Under the pieces are notes generated by a model, which did no database searches, was not told where the DNA came from, and worked only from the letters and a program-made list of their open reading frames with translations. From assembly GCA_964559535.1 (NCBI GenBank), contig CAZLIC010000011.1:1-64000 (forward strand): a stretch of DNA of 64,000 bases, written 5' to 3'. Within the stretch, counting starts at the first letter, position 1. Every line of letters begins with the position of its first letter. This document shows, piece by piece, positions 32,798-41,120 of the stretch. The stretch is from CAZLIC01 sp964559535 (GTDB lineage: Bacteria > Pseudomonadota > Alphaproteobacteria > Rhodobacterales > Rhodobacteraceae). The position numbers were made by a program, and so were the translations under genes.

Positions 32798-35454
32798 GAT
32801 TTCCTCGGCGGCGTGAAGCGGCGCGAGGTGTCCTTGGCGTCGGCGGGCGGCGCCTTGGGCCGCGCAGTCGGCTTGCCGGCGCCATGCGACTTGAACCCCT
32901 CGGACTTCGGCTTGAACCCTTCGGCCTTCGCCCGGAACGGCCGGTCGCCCTTGGGCGCAAAGGCCTTCTTCGGCCGCTCGCCGCCTTCGGCGCCACCCCA
33001 GGCGGGCTTCGGCCCGTTACCCTCGGCCGCCTTGTGCGACTTGAACCCCTGCGCCTTGCCCGACCCGCCATGCGACTTCACACCGTGCGAGGCAAAGCCA
33101 CCCGGCCGGGCGTCGCCCTGGGCGGCACCCGCCTTCCAGCGCGGCTTGCGCGGGCCGTCATCGGCACCGGCTGCCGCGCGCGGCCCATCGTCGCGCCGCC
33201 CGTCCTCGCGCGGGGTCCAGGCCTTCTTCGGCCGGTCTTCGCCGCCCGCCACACGCGGCGCATAAGGCTTGCGCTCGCCCTCGGCACCCGGCGCCCGCGG
33301 CGCCTTGCCATAGGCCGCGCGGTCGGTTCCGCCACGCTCGGCCCGACGCTCGCCTTCGGGCTTCGGGCCGTAGGGCTTGCGCTCACCCTCGGCGCGCGGT
33401 CCATAGGGCTTTTTCTCATAGGGCTTCCGCTCACCCTCGGCACGCGGCGCGTAGGGCTTCTTCTCGAAGGTCCGCCCCTCGCCCTCGGTGCGCGGGGCAT
33501 AGGCCTTCTTCTCATAAGGCTTGCGCTCGCCCTCTGCCTGCGGCGCATAAGGCTTCTTCTCGTAGGCCCCACGATCACCCTCGGCGCGCGGCGCATAGGG
33601 CTGCTTCTCGTAGGTCCGCCCGTCGCCCTCGACGCGCGGCGTGTAGGCCTTCTTCTCGTAGGGCTTGCGCTCCCTCTCGGCGCGTGGCGCATAGGTCTTC
33701 TTCTCCGGGCGCGGGTCGGCTTCACCCTCGGCGCTAGGGGTCCAGGTCTTGCGCGGCGGCGCGGCCTCGGTCGCGTCCTCGTCAACCACGCGCGGGGGCT
33801 TGGACGCATAGGCGGGCTTTTCACGCCGCACGGCAGGCGCCGGGCGCGAAGGCGCATCCAGATCCGGCACGTGGTCCAGCCTGCGCATCAGAACGCCCGA
33901 ACCCAGGTCCGTCTCGGCCTTGAACCGCCCCGCATCCGCCTCGGCGATCTGCACCAGCGTCTCGGTCTGCTTCACCCGGATTGCGCCGATGGAATCCTTG
34001 CCGATCCCCCCGGCTTCGCAGATCTTCGGCAACAGCCAGCGCGCCTCGGCGCGGCCCTCATGCCCGACCGACAGCGCATACCACACCGAAGGCCCGAACG
34101 CCCCGCGTTCGCGCAGCGCCCGCACCGGCGGCGGGTCCATCGCCGCATCCGACAGCACCTCGGGCGCCGACCGACCGGCCCGCCACAGCCGCACAAAGGC
34201 CGCGGCCACGTTCTCGGGCCCCCACTGTTCCAGGATGTCAGCCGCCATCCCGGCCTCGTCGCCCGGCGCTTCGGCCAGCGCGGGGTGCGTCAGCAGCCGC
34301 TCGTCCTCGGCCGCCTGCACGTCATCGGCCGAGGGCGGCTTGCCCCATTCCGCCTCGACCTTGGCCCCCGCCAGCAGCCTCTGCGCCTTGCGCGCATCCG
34401 CGGGCACCGCAATCAGCACCGATGTGCCCTTCGACCCCGCCCGCCCCGTACGGCCCGACCGGTGCAAGAGCACCTCGGAATTCACCGGCAGGTCGGCATG
34501 GATCACCAGTTCCAGCCCCGGCAGGTCAATGCCGCGCGCCGCCACGTCGGTGGCAATGCACACCCGCGCCCGGCCATCCCGCAGCGCCTGCAGTGCATGG
34601 GTGCGCTCCTGCTGGCTCAACTCGCCCGACAGCGCCACCACCTGGAACCCACGGTTCACCATCCGCGCGAACAGATGGTTCACGTTCGCCCGCGTCTTGC
34701 AGAACACGATGGCCCGGCTGGCCTCGTGGAACCGCAGCAGGTTGAAGATCGCCCCCTCGCGGTCGCGCACCGGCACCGTCACCGCGCGATAGGAAATGTC
34801 GGCATGCTGGCGCTGCTCGCCCTGCGCCACGATGCGCAGCGCGTCGGACTGGTATCCCGCCGCCAGCTTCTCGATCTCTTTCGGCACGGTGGCCGAAAAC
34901 ATCAGGGTTCGCCGTCCGGTGGGCGCGGCGTTCAGGATGAACTCAAGGTCCTCCTGAAACCCCATGTCCAGCATCTCGTCGGCCTCGTCCAGCACCACCA
35001 CCCGCAGCGCCGAAAGGTCCAGCGACCCGCGCTCCAGGTGGTCGCGCAACCGCCCCGGCGTACCGACAACAATATGCGCGCCCTGCGACAGTGCCCGCCG
35101 CTCGGTGCGGTAGTCCATGCCACCCACGCAGGACGCCAGCTGCGCCCCGGCATCGGCATAAAGCCACTCGAACTCGCGCCGCACCTGCAACGCCAGCTCG
35201 CGCGTGGGGGCCACCACCAGCGCCATCGGACGTTCCGTTTCCGGCAGCCTGTCGGCCCCGCCCAGCAATTCCGGCGCAATCGCCAGCCCGAAGGCCACCG
35301 TCTTGCCCGACCCGGTCTGCGCCGACACCAGAAGGTCGCACCCGCCCGCCTCGGGCGCCAGCACGGCGGTCTGCACGGCGGTCAAAGCGGAATAGCCTTT
35401 GGCCGCCAATGCGGCGGCCAGGGGGGCGGCAAGCCCCGTGATCTCGGTCATCAT
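32794..35454 (-). CDS. DEAD-box RNA helicase with DbpA-type RNA-binding domain and repeat-rich tail
   Basis: 886 residues. The helicase core (about 1-370) has Q-motif region TAVQ, Walker A AQTGSGKT (45-52), DEAD in VVLDEADEMLDMGF, SAT in MFSATVPK and motif VI HRSGRTGRAG. A DbpA-like RNA-binding domain (about 455-515) reads VWYALSVGHEGRAEARWLLPK. The last 370 residues or so are disordered, Lys/Pro/Tyr-rich, with seven tandem 16-residue repeats (DNA 33370-33705), then degenerate EGFKPKSEGFKSHG-type units. It most likely acts in ribosome assembly or RNA remodelling. The frame is open to 35634; the ATG at 35454 fits the domain start. Confidence 0.9.
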   Translation of the reverse strand: MMTEITGLAAPLAAALAAKGYSALTAVQTAVLAPEAGGCDLLVSAQTGSGKTVAFGLAIAPELLGGADRLPETERPMALVVAPTRELALQVRREFEWLYADAGAQLASCVGGMDYRTERRALSQGAHIVVGTPGRLRDHLERGSLDLSALRVVVLDEADEMLDMGFQEDLEFILNAAPTGRRTLMFSATVPKEIEKLAAGYQSDALRIVAQGEQRQHADISYRAVTVPVRDREGAIFNLLRFHEASRAIVFCKTRANVNHLFARMVNRGFQVVALSGELSQQERTHALQALRDGRARVCIATDVAARGIDLPGLELVIHADLPVNSEVLLHRSGRTGRAGSKGTSVLIAVPADARKAQRLLAGAKVEAEWGKPPSADDVQAAEDERLLTHPALAEAPGDEAGMAADILEQWGPENVAAAFVRLWRAGRSAPEVLSDAAMDPPPVRALRERGAFGPSVWYALSVGHEGRAEARWLLPKICEAGGIGKDSIGAIRVKQTETLVQIAEADAGRFKAETDLGSGVLMRRLDHVPDLDAPSRPAPAVRREKPAYASKPPRVVDEDATEAAPPRKTWTPSAEGEADPRPEKKTYAPRAERERKPYEKKAYTPRVEGDGRTYEKQPYAPRAEGDRGAYEKKPYAPQAEGERKPYEKKAYAPRTEGEGRTFEKKPYAPRAEGERKPYEKKPYGPRAEGERKPYGPKPEGERRAERGGTDRAAYGKAPRAPGAEGERKPYAPRVAGGEDRPKKAWTPREDGRRDDGPRAAAGADDGPRKPRWKAGAAQGDARPGGFASHGVKSHGGSGKAQGFKSHKAAEGNGPKPAWGGAEGGERPKKAFAPKGDRPFRAKAEGFKPKSEGFKSHGAGKPTARPKAPPADAKDTSRRFTPPRKS
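33370..33705 (-). repeat. Seven tandem 48-bp coding repeats in the helicase tail
   Basis: On the minus strand, from 33705 to 33370, seven units of 16 codons encode variants of EKKxYxPRAEGERKPY. Units 2 and 5 carry G-R-T in place of R-K-P, and individual units differ at a few positions. Such an array is prone to slippage-driven length change between strains. Confidence 0.88.
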
Positions 35455-35608
35455 TTCGTTCCCAAAGGGGGGGCATTGCCCGCATGAAGCGGCGCCCTCA
35501 TCCCTTTGCACGCGGTCCCTCCCATTGGACCCCGCGCGTGGAACACTCACGCCGACCGGCGGTCCATAACGGAAACCGGCCCGCCTGTACAGCGCCAATG
35601 ACGCAGGG

Positions 35609-36016
35609 TCAGGCTGCGGCAAGCCCCATGTCAAGCAGCGCCTTGATCTCGGCTTTGCCCGTGCCCGCCACGATCCGCCCCAATTCGGTGCGCCCCTTCA
35701 GCAGCACCAGCGTCGACCGGCGCGGCACCTGTAGCCCGCGCGACAGCGCGCCGTCGCCATACGCATCCCAGTCCACGTTGAAAAAGGTGATGGCGCCGTC
35801 ATAGGCTGGGTTTTCGGCCCGCAGCGCCGAAACCACGCGTTCCTGCGCCGCACAGGTGCTGCACCAGGTGGCACTGAAGTCCAGCAGGACGATCTTGCCC
35901 TCGTCCATGGCGGCCTCGGCCACGCCGGGGGCGTACGGGACGGTCTCCGCGGCATGCAGCGCCGTCGCGGCAAAGGGCAGCGCGGCGGCAATGGTCAGAA
36001 AGTGGCGGCGGTTCAT
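35609..36016 (-). CDS. Thioredoxin-like protein, periplasmic
   Basis: 135 residues. An N-terminal export signal (MNRRHFLTIAAALPFAATAL, with a twin Arg) is followed by a thioredoxin fold with active site WCSTC (C52, C55), then FFNVDWDAYGDG and VPRRSTLVLLKG with a Pro-type cis loop region. It starts 11 bp after the ccdA stop on the same strand. CcdA would pass electrons from cytosolic thioredoxin across the membrane to this protein, as in cytochrome c maturation or periplasmic disulfide reduction. The start at 36016 puts the signal at the N-terminus. Confidence 0.88.
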   Translation of the reverse strand: MNRRHFLTIAAALPFAATALHAAETVPYAPGVAEAAMDEGKIVLLDFSATWCSTCAAQERVVSALRAENPAYDGAITFFNVDWDAYGDGALSRGLQVPRRSTLVLLKGRTELGRIVAGTGKAEIKALLDMGLAAA

Positions 36017-36027
36017 CTGGGGCTCCT

Positions 36028-36744
36028 TCAGATGGATACGGAAAGGTCGATCAGCCAGGGCGGCAGCATGTTCACCAGCCACCCCTCGATACGGTGGTGC
36101 AGGCCAAACCAGATGCCCGCCCCCACCAGAATGAACACCACGCCCATCACCGGGCGTGACCGCGCGGCCAGCCCGCGCAGCATGGCCTGCCGCTGCCGGA
36201 TGGCGCCGCGCGCGCCCCAGGCCAGCCCCAGGATCAGCGTGGCCACGCCCAGCGCAAAGGCCACCATGATGCCCGCCGCCCGCCCCAGCCCCTCACCGGC
36301 CGAGGCCAGCGCTATGGCGCCGCCCAGTGTGGGCCCGATGCAAGGCGACCACACGGCGCCCAGCAGGGCCCCTGCCACCGCCTGCCCGCCAAGGCCGCCA
36401 CCCCGCACCGCCCCATCAATCTGCGCATCGGCCCGCGCCGCCAGCCCGGCCGTGGCCGTCTCGAACACATGGCCAAAGGCGGGCACCAGCAGCACCGCGC
36501 CGAACGCCACCATCACCAGCGCCGCAACGGCCGAGATATCCTCGGGGTAAATCCCCAGCGCCGGTCCCAGCGCCGACACCGCCAGCCCCAGCGCCACAAA
36601 GGAAACACCCATGCCGCCCGCCAGCGCCAGCGGGGCCAGACGATGCTTGTGCAGCGCGCTGGCCAGCACCACGGGCAGCACCGGCAGCACGCAGGGGTTG
36701 ATCAGCGTCAACAGCCCCGCCAGGTAACCCAGAACAATTTCCAC
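36028..36744 (-). CDS. ccdA: CcdA-type thiol-disulfide transport membrane protein
   Basis: 238 residues, six predicted membrane helices. The redox cysteines are C18 in NPCVLPVLP and C135 in WSPCIGPTLGG, the diagnostic CcdA/DsbD-beta pair. The GTG at 36744 is chosen because GGGAGG (36751-36756) lies six bases upstream; this also places the first helix at the start. Followed by a periplasmic thioredoxin-like protein, so the two form a reductant-export unit. Divergent from the quinone oxidoreductase at 36872. Confidence 0.92.
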   Translation of the reverse strand: MEIVLGYLAGLLTLINPCVLPVLPVVLASALHKHRLAPLALAGGMGVSFVALGLAVSALGPALGIYPEDISAVAALVMVAFGAVLLVPAFGHVFETATAGLAARADAQIDGAVRGGGLGGQAVAGALLGAVWSPCIGPTLGGAIALASAGEGLGRAAGIMVAFALGVATLILGLAWGARGAIRQRQAMLRGLAARSRPVMGVVFILVGAGIWFGLHHRIEGWLVNMLPPWLIDLSVSI

Positions 36745-36750
36745 CCGGCA

Positions 36751-36756
36751 CCTCCC
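36751..36756 (-). promoter_or_regulatory. Shine-Dalgarno fixing the ccdA GTG start
   Basis: GGGAGG six bases before GTG at 36744; it rejects the longer open frame that starts at 36765. Confidence 0.75.
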
Positions 36757-36871
36757 GTTTCCCACGGTTACGCGCGCGCGCAGCGGGGGTTACCGTCAAA
36801 CACGCAGTGGTGACCGGCTTGACCCCGCGCGTGATCGCGTCACCATGCGCCGACCCCACCGGAGAACCGCC

Positions 36872-37852
36872 ATGCCCACCGCTCCCACCATCGTGATCCA
36901 CGCCCATGGCGGCCCCCAGGTTCTGCAGCTGGAGGAGCGCGAGGTTCCGCCCCCCGGCGCGGGCCAGATCACCATCGCGCAGGCCGCCGCCGGTCTGAAC
37001 TTCATCGACGTCTACCAGCGCTCCGGCCTTTACCCCATGCAGTTGCCCGCCGCCCTGGGAATGGAAGGCGCGGGCACTGTCACGGCCGTGGGCGAGGGCG
37101 TCACCCACCTGTCGGTCGGGCAAAGGGTGGCCTATGCCAGCGCGCCCCCCGGTGCCTACGCCGCAGCCCGCACCATGCCCGCCGCGCAGGTCTGCCCGCT
37201 GCCCGCTGCCATCGGTTTCGACACCGGCGCCGCGATGATGCTGAAAGGCCTGACGGTGCAATACCTGTTCCGCCGCACCGTACCGCTGAAACGCGGCGAC
37301 TGGGTGCTGTTCCATGCCGCGGCCGGGGGCGTGGGGCAGATCGCCTGCCAGTGGGCGCGGTCGGAAGGCATCAACCTGATCGCCACGGCCGGGTCCGATG
37401 CCAAGTGCCAGATGGCGCTGGACGCGGGCGCCACGCACGCCATCAACTACACCACCACCCCCGACTTCGCTCCCGAGGTGCGGCGGCTGGCGGGTCGTGG
37501 CGTGGATGCCGTGATGGATTCGGTGGGGGCCGCCACCTGGGAAGGTTCGCTGAGCAGCCTGCGCCCGCTGGGCATGATGATCTCCTTCGGCAACGCCAGC
37601 GGCAAGCCGCCGCTGCTTGACCTGCTTACGCTGTCGGCCAAGGGCTCGCTTTACGTCACCCGCCCCACGCTCTTCACCCACATCGCCGACCACGCCACCT
37701 GCCAGGCCATGGCGGCCGACCTCTTCGGCAAGGTCACTGCGGGCGACGTGTCGGTGCGCATCGACCAGCGTTTTCCGCTCGCTCAGGTCGCCGACGCCCA
37801 CCGGTCACTCGAGGCACGGGCCACCACCGGCTGCACGATCCTGACGGTCTGA
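36872..37852 (+). CDS. qor: NADPH:quinone oxidoreductase (zeta-crystallin type)
   Basis: 326 residues of the zinc-free MDR superfamily. The N-terminal GroES-like domain includes NFIDVYQRSGLYP, diagnostic of quinone oxidoreductases. The NADPH-binding Rossmann motif is HAAAGGVGQIACQWA (about 147-161). The C-terminal SLEARATTGCTILTV is the usual ending. It reduces quinones by one electron using NADPH. GGAG (36861-36864) precedes the ATG. It converges on the mnmC-like gene with only 17 bp between the stops. Confidence 0.92.
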   Translation: MPTAPTIVIHAHGGPQVLQLEEREVPPPGAGQITIAQAAAGLNFIDVYQRSGLYPMQLPAALGMEGAGTVTAVGEGVTHLSVGQRVAYASAPPGAYAAARTMPAAQVCPLPAAIGFDTGAAMMLKGLTVQYLFRRTVPLKRGDWVLFHAAAGGVGQIACQWARSEGINLIATAGSDAKCQMALDAGATHAINYTTTPDFAPEVRRLAGRGVDAVMDSVGAATWEGSLSSLRPLGMMISFGNASGKPPLLDLLTLSAKGSLYVTRPTLFTHIADHATCQAMAADLFGKVTAGDVSVRIDQRFPLAQVADAHRSLEARATTGCTILTV

Positions 37853-37869
37853 CAGACAGGCCAGGGCGG

Positions 37870-38904
37870 CTAACCATCCAGCCGGGCCCAGTCGGGCACC
37901 CCATCGCGGCCGTCCAGCACCAGATCGGCGATGATCTGCGCCACCAGCGGGGCCAGGCCGAAGCCGGTCTTGAACCCGCCGTTGGCCACGAAATGCCCCG
38001 CGCGCCCTGGCCATGCACCCAGAACCGGCTGCCGCGTGGCGCTGCGCGGCCGGATGCCCGCCCAACGCGCCACCACTTCGGCGCGCGCCAGCGCGGGCAC
38101 CAGCGCCCGCGCCCGGTGCAGCACCTCGTCCAACAAGACGTCAGGCGCCGTGTCGGCCCAGTCGGCCTCGGAGGTGGACCCCACAGCAACTGTCCCGTCC
38201 TCATGCGGCACCACCCACAGCCCGCGCCCCTGCACCAGGGGCGTGCCCGGCGGCGCGGCCAGCGCCAGCCGCGCCGCCTGCCCCTTCTCGCCCCGCCCCA
38301 CCGGCCGCCCCAGCACCGCCGACAGATCGGCCAGCCCGGCCGCCCCGGTGGCCCAGACCACCGGCCCCGGCCCGGCCTCGCCGCCGCCCTCCACCACCTC
38401 TCCGCCCAGCGCCCGCACCGCCGCCACCAGCGCCGCCAACGCCCGGCGCGGGTCCAGCCGCGCGCTCAGCGTATCGCGCACCATCAGGCCGGTGGGTGAC
38501 ACCGGAGCCCAGGGCCCGCCGGAGGACGGAACCACCTCCCACACCGCGCCCGGCCAATGCTGCGCCGCTTGCCCGGCCCGCGCGCGGGCCTGCGCCACGG
38601 CACGGTCATCGGCCAAGGGCGCCAACCGGCCAACCGCCTCGAATCCCACGGAAAACCCTGCCACCTCCGCCACCTCGGCCCAAAAACCCGGCGCAAGCAA
38701 CAGGCTCTCCAGCTGAAACGCCTTCGCCCCGTCCCAGGCGTCGGGCGCATGCGGCGCCAATGCGCCCACCAACCCGCCGCTGGCCCCGGCCCCCACCCGC
38801 GCCGCCTCAACCACCCGCACCCGCGCCCCCCGGCGCGCGCCTTCAAACGCCACAGCCAGGCCGAACACCCCCGCACCCATCACCGTCAGGTCCGATCTTG
38901 CCAT
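37870..38904 (-). CDS. FAD-dependent oxidoreductase, MnmC oxidase-domain-like
   Basis: 344 residues, DAO-type flavoprotein. The FAD-binding motif VMGAGVFGLAVA has glycines 10, 12 and 15. GGLVGALAPHAPDAWDG matches the start of the substrate-binding region, and NGGFKTGFGLAPLVAQIIADL is the C-terminal FAD-contact motif. Because it is divergent from mnmD by 46 bp, the best guess is the cmnm5U34 oxidase that removes the carboxymethyl group in wobble-uridine modification, equivalent to the C-terminal half of E. coli MnmC. A glycine-oxidase (ThiO-like) role cannot be excluded. The ATG at 38904 gives a clean N-terminus. Confidence 0.75.
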   Translation of the reverse strand: MARSDLTVMGAGVFGLAVAFEGARRGARVRVVEAARVGAGASGGLVGALAPHAPDAWDGAKAFQLESLLLAPGFWAEVAEVAGFSVGFEAVGRLAPLADDRAVAQARARAGQAAQHWPGAVWEVVPSSGGPWAPVSPTGLMVRDTLSARLDPRRALAALVAAVRALGGEVVEGGGEAGPGPVVWATGAAGLADLSAVLGRPVGRGEKGQAARLALAAPPGTPLVQGRGLWVVPHEDGTVAVGSTSEADWADTAPDVLLDEVLHRARALVPALARAEVVARWAGIRPRSATRQPVLGAWPGRAGHFVANGGFKTGFGLAPLVAQIIADLVLDGRDGVPDWARLDG

Positions 38905-38950
38905 TCCCCGCCTGCCCCGCCATACGCCGCGCAGCCAAGGCCTATCCCCC

Positions 38951-39616
38951 ATGCCCCCCACCTTCCAGCCCCCGGCGATCAACTGGCACGGCGGCCAAAT
39001 TCCCGTGGCCGACCGCTTTGGCGACCCCTACTTCAGCCTTGACGGCGGGCTGGCCGAAACGCGCCACGTGTTCCTGGCAGGCAACGGCCTGCCCGACAGG
39101 CTGCGCGATGGCTTCCACGTGGCTGAACTGGGCGTGGGCACCGGGCTGAACCTGCTGGTGCTGGCCATGGCCGCATCGGCCCAAGGCATCACCGCAGAAT
39201 ACACGGGGTTCGAGGCCTTCCCGATGGCGCCCGGCGACATCGCCCGCGCCCTGCAGGCCTTCCCCGAAACCGCGGGCCTTGTCCCCGCGCTGCTGGCCCA
39301 ATGGGGGCAGGACAGCATCACCCTGCCCGGCCTTTCTGCCCGCATCATCGCAGGTGACGCCCGCACCACCCTGCCCGCCTGGACGGGCCTCGCCGACGCC
39401 TGGTTCCTGGACGGCTTTGCACCGGTGAAAAATCCCGAGATGTGGGGCGACGACCTGATGGCGCAGGTGGCCGCGCACACCGCGCCGGGCGGCAGCTTTG
39501 CCACCTACACCGCGGCAGGCCATGTCCGCCGCGCCCTGGCGGCGGCCGGGTTCGCGGTGGATCGCCGCCCCGGTTTCGGCCGCAAGCGCCACATGACCGC
39601 GGGTCGCCTGCCCTGA
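38951..39616 (+). CDS. mnmD: tRNA (5-methylaminomethyl-2-thiouridine)(34) methyltransferase
   Basis: 221 residues of stand-alone MnmD, equivalent to the N-terminal half of E. coli MnmC. N-terminal PVADRFGDPYFSLDGGLAETRHVFLAGN is family-specific; SAM motif I is VAELGVGTGLNLL (about 58-70). WFLDGFAPVKNPEMW and the C-terminal GFGRKRHMTAG are diagnostic. It makes the last step of mnm5s2U at the wobble position of certain tRNAs. Divergent from the FAD oxidoreductase, which likely performs the preceding step. Confidence 0.92.
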   Translation: MPPTFQPPAINWHGGQIPVADRFGDPYFSLDGGLAETRHVFLAGNGLPDRLRDGFHVAELGVGTGLNLLVLAMAASAQGITAEYTGFEAFPMAPGDIARALQAFPETAGLVPALLAQWGQDSITLPGLSARIIAGDARTTLPAWTGLADAWFLDGFAPVKNPEMWGDDLMAQVAAHTAPGGSFATYTAAGHVRRALAAAGFAVDRRPGFGRKRHMTAGRLP

Positions 39617-39653
39617 TCCGGCCATCGCCGCAGCGGCAGGACCCAGCGCAGCA

Positions 39654-39703
39654 CAATTTTCCTCCTTCAGGAAAATTGCATTTTCCTTTCTTCAAGGAAA
39701 ATG
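39654..39703 (+). repeat. Paired AT-rich hairpins between mnmD and pmbA
   Basis: Two abutting 10-bp perfect stems: 39654-39663 with 39669-39678 (loop CCTTC) and 39679-39688 with 39694-39703 (loop TCTTC). They start 37 bp after the mnmD stop and end 73 bp before the pmbA start. The second hairpin shares its inner sequence with the element at 31012-31063, and in both cases lies on the transcribed strand of the flanking genes. Confidence 0.8.
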
Positions 39704-39776
39704 GCCGCCTGCGGCACCCTCCTTGCACGCCTCGCGCCGCCGGGCTACCTGCGGCGGCACAGCATCGGGGGCACAC

Positions 39777-41120
39777 ATGGCACGACCGGCGGCAGAACTG
39801 GCACAGGCAATGCTTGACGCTGCCCGCAAGGCGGGCGCCGAATCCGCCGATGCCATCGTGATCGACAGCGCCGCCCAGTCGATCGACATCCGCAAGGGCC
39901 GTCTGGAGGAAGCGCAGCGCGCCGAATCCACCGAAATCGGCCTGCGCGTGCTGGTCGGGCGGCGGCAGGCCTGCGTTTCCTCCTCCGATACATCTGACCG
40001 CACGCTCGCCGCCATGGCCGAACGCGCCGTGGCCATGGCGCGCGAAGCCCCGGAAGACCCCTGGGCCGGCCTTGCCGACCCCGCGCAGCTGGCCGCCCTG
40101 AGGGATGCCGCGGGCCTTGACCTGGCCGATCCCGGCGCCGACCCCACGCCCGCCGCGCTGGAATCCATGGCCCGCGCCGCGGAAGCCGCAGCCATGGCCG
40201 CCAAAGGCGTGGTGCAGGTGGAAGCCGGGGCAGGCCAGTCGCGCCGTACGGCCTTTCTGGCCGGGACCAACGGCTTTGCCGGTGGCTACGAACGCTCGTC
40301 CGTCTCGGTCTCGGCGGTGGCATTCGTCGGCGACGGTACCGGAATGGAACGCGACTGGGCCGGCGAAAGCCGCATCCACCTGGCCGACCTGCCCGACCCG
40401 TCCCTGTCGGGTGCCCTGGCCGCCGAACGCGCGCTGGCCCGCCAAGGCGCGCGCAAGCCGCCCACCGGCGCCTACCCCGTGCTGTTGGACGAACGCGTGG
40501 CGGCGGGCCTGATCGGCCACCTTCTGTCCGCCGCCAACGGCCAGGCCATTGCCCGCGGCGCAAGCTGGCTGCGCGATGCCCTGGGCGCGCAGGTGCTGCC
40601 CCGCGGCATGGACATCACCGACGATCCGCTGCGCCCCGGCGCCGGGTCCAGCCGCCCGTTCGATGCCGAGGGCCTGCCGTCGCGCCGCCGCCTGATCGTG
40701 CAAGATGGCGTGCTGACGGGCTGGACGCTGGACCTTTCCACCGCCCGCCGCCTGGGCATGGAATCGACCGCCAGCGCCTCGCGCGGGCCGTCCTCGCCGC
40801 CCTCGCCGTCCACCTCGAACATCGACCTGACGCAGGGCACCGCCACCCGCGACGACCTGTTGCGCGACATGGGCACGGGGCTTCTGGTCACCTCCTTCCT
40901 GGGTGCCTCGATCAACCCCACCACCGGCGACTATTCGCGCGGCGCCAGCGGGTTCTGGGTGGAAGGCGGGCAGGTCGCCTACCCGGTCAACGAATGCACC
41001 ATTGCGGGCAACCTGCGCGACATGCTGCGCGGCATCGTGCCCGCCAACGACGCCCGCCTGCACCTGTCGCAGCGCGTGCCCAGCCTTCTGGTAGCGGGGC
41101 TGACGGTTGCCGGGGAATGA
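39777..41120 (+). CDS. pmbA: TldD/PmbA-family metalloprotease (TldE subunit)
   Basis: 447 residues, PmbA/TldE size. N-terminal AMLDAARKAGAESADAIVIDSAAQSIDIRKGRLEEAQ is a typical modulator-of-gyrase opening (quoted here only as a region, residues about 10-46). The C-terminal half has the conserved GASINPTTGDYSRGASGFWVEGG-type block followed by PVNECTIAGNL. TldE lacks the zinc-binding HExxxH of TldD and works as its partner; no tldD is in this window. The ATG at 39777 is preferred to an upstream TTG. Its 3' end overlaps cysQ by 14 bases. Confidence 0.9.
   Translation: MARPAAELAQAMLDAARKAGAESADAIVIDSAAQSIDIRKGRLEEAQRAESTEIGLRVLVGRRQACVSSSDTSDRTLAAMAERAVAMAREAPEDPWAGLADPAQLAALRDAAGLDLADPGADPTPAALESMARAAEAAAMAAKGVVQVEAGAGQSRRTAFLAGTNGFAGGYERSSVSVSAVAFVGDGTGMERDWAGESRIHLADLPDPSLSGALAAERALARQGARKPPTGAYPVLLDERVAAGLIGHLLSAANGQAIARGASWLRDALGAQVLPRGMDITDDPLRPGAGSSRPFDAEGLPSRRRLIVQDGVLTGWTLDLSTARRLGMESTASASRGPSSPPSPSTSNIDLTQGTATRDDLLRDMGTGLLVTSFLGASINPTTGDYSRGASGFWVEGGQVAYPVNECTIAGNLRDMLRGIVPANDARLHLSQRVPSLLVAGLTVAGE

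Noticed and set aside
33370..33705. 48-bp repeats considered as a CRISPR-like array
   Set aside because: The repeats are contiguous, in frame and encode a protein tail; there are no unique spacers.
32776..35487. A 903-codon plus-strand open frame opposite the helicase
   Set aside because: It mirrors the helicase repeat region and has no family motif.
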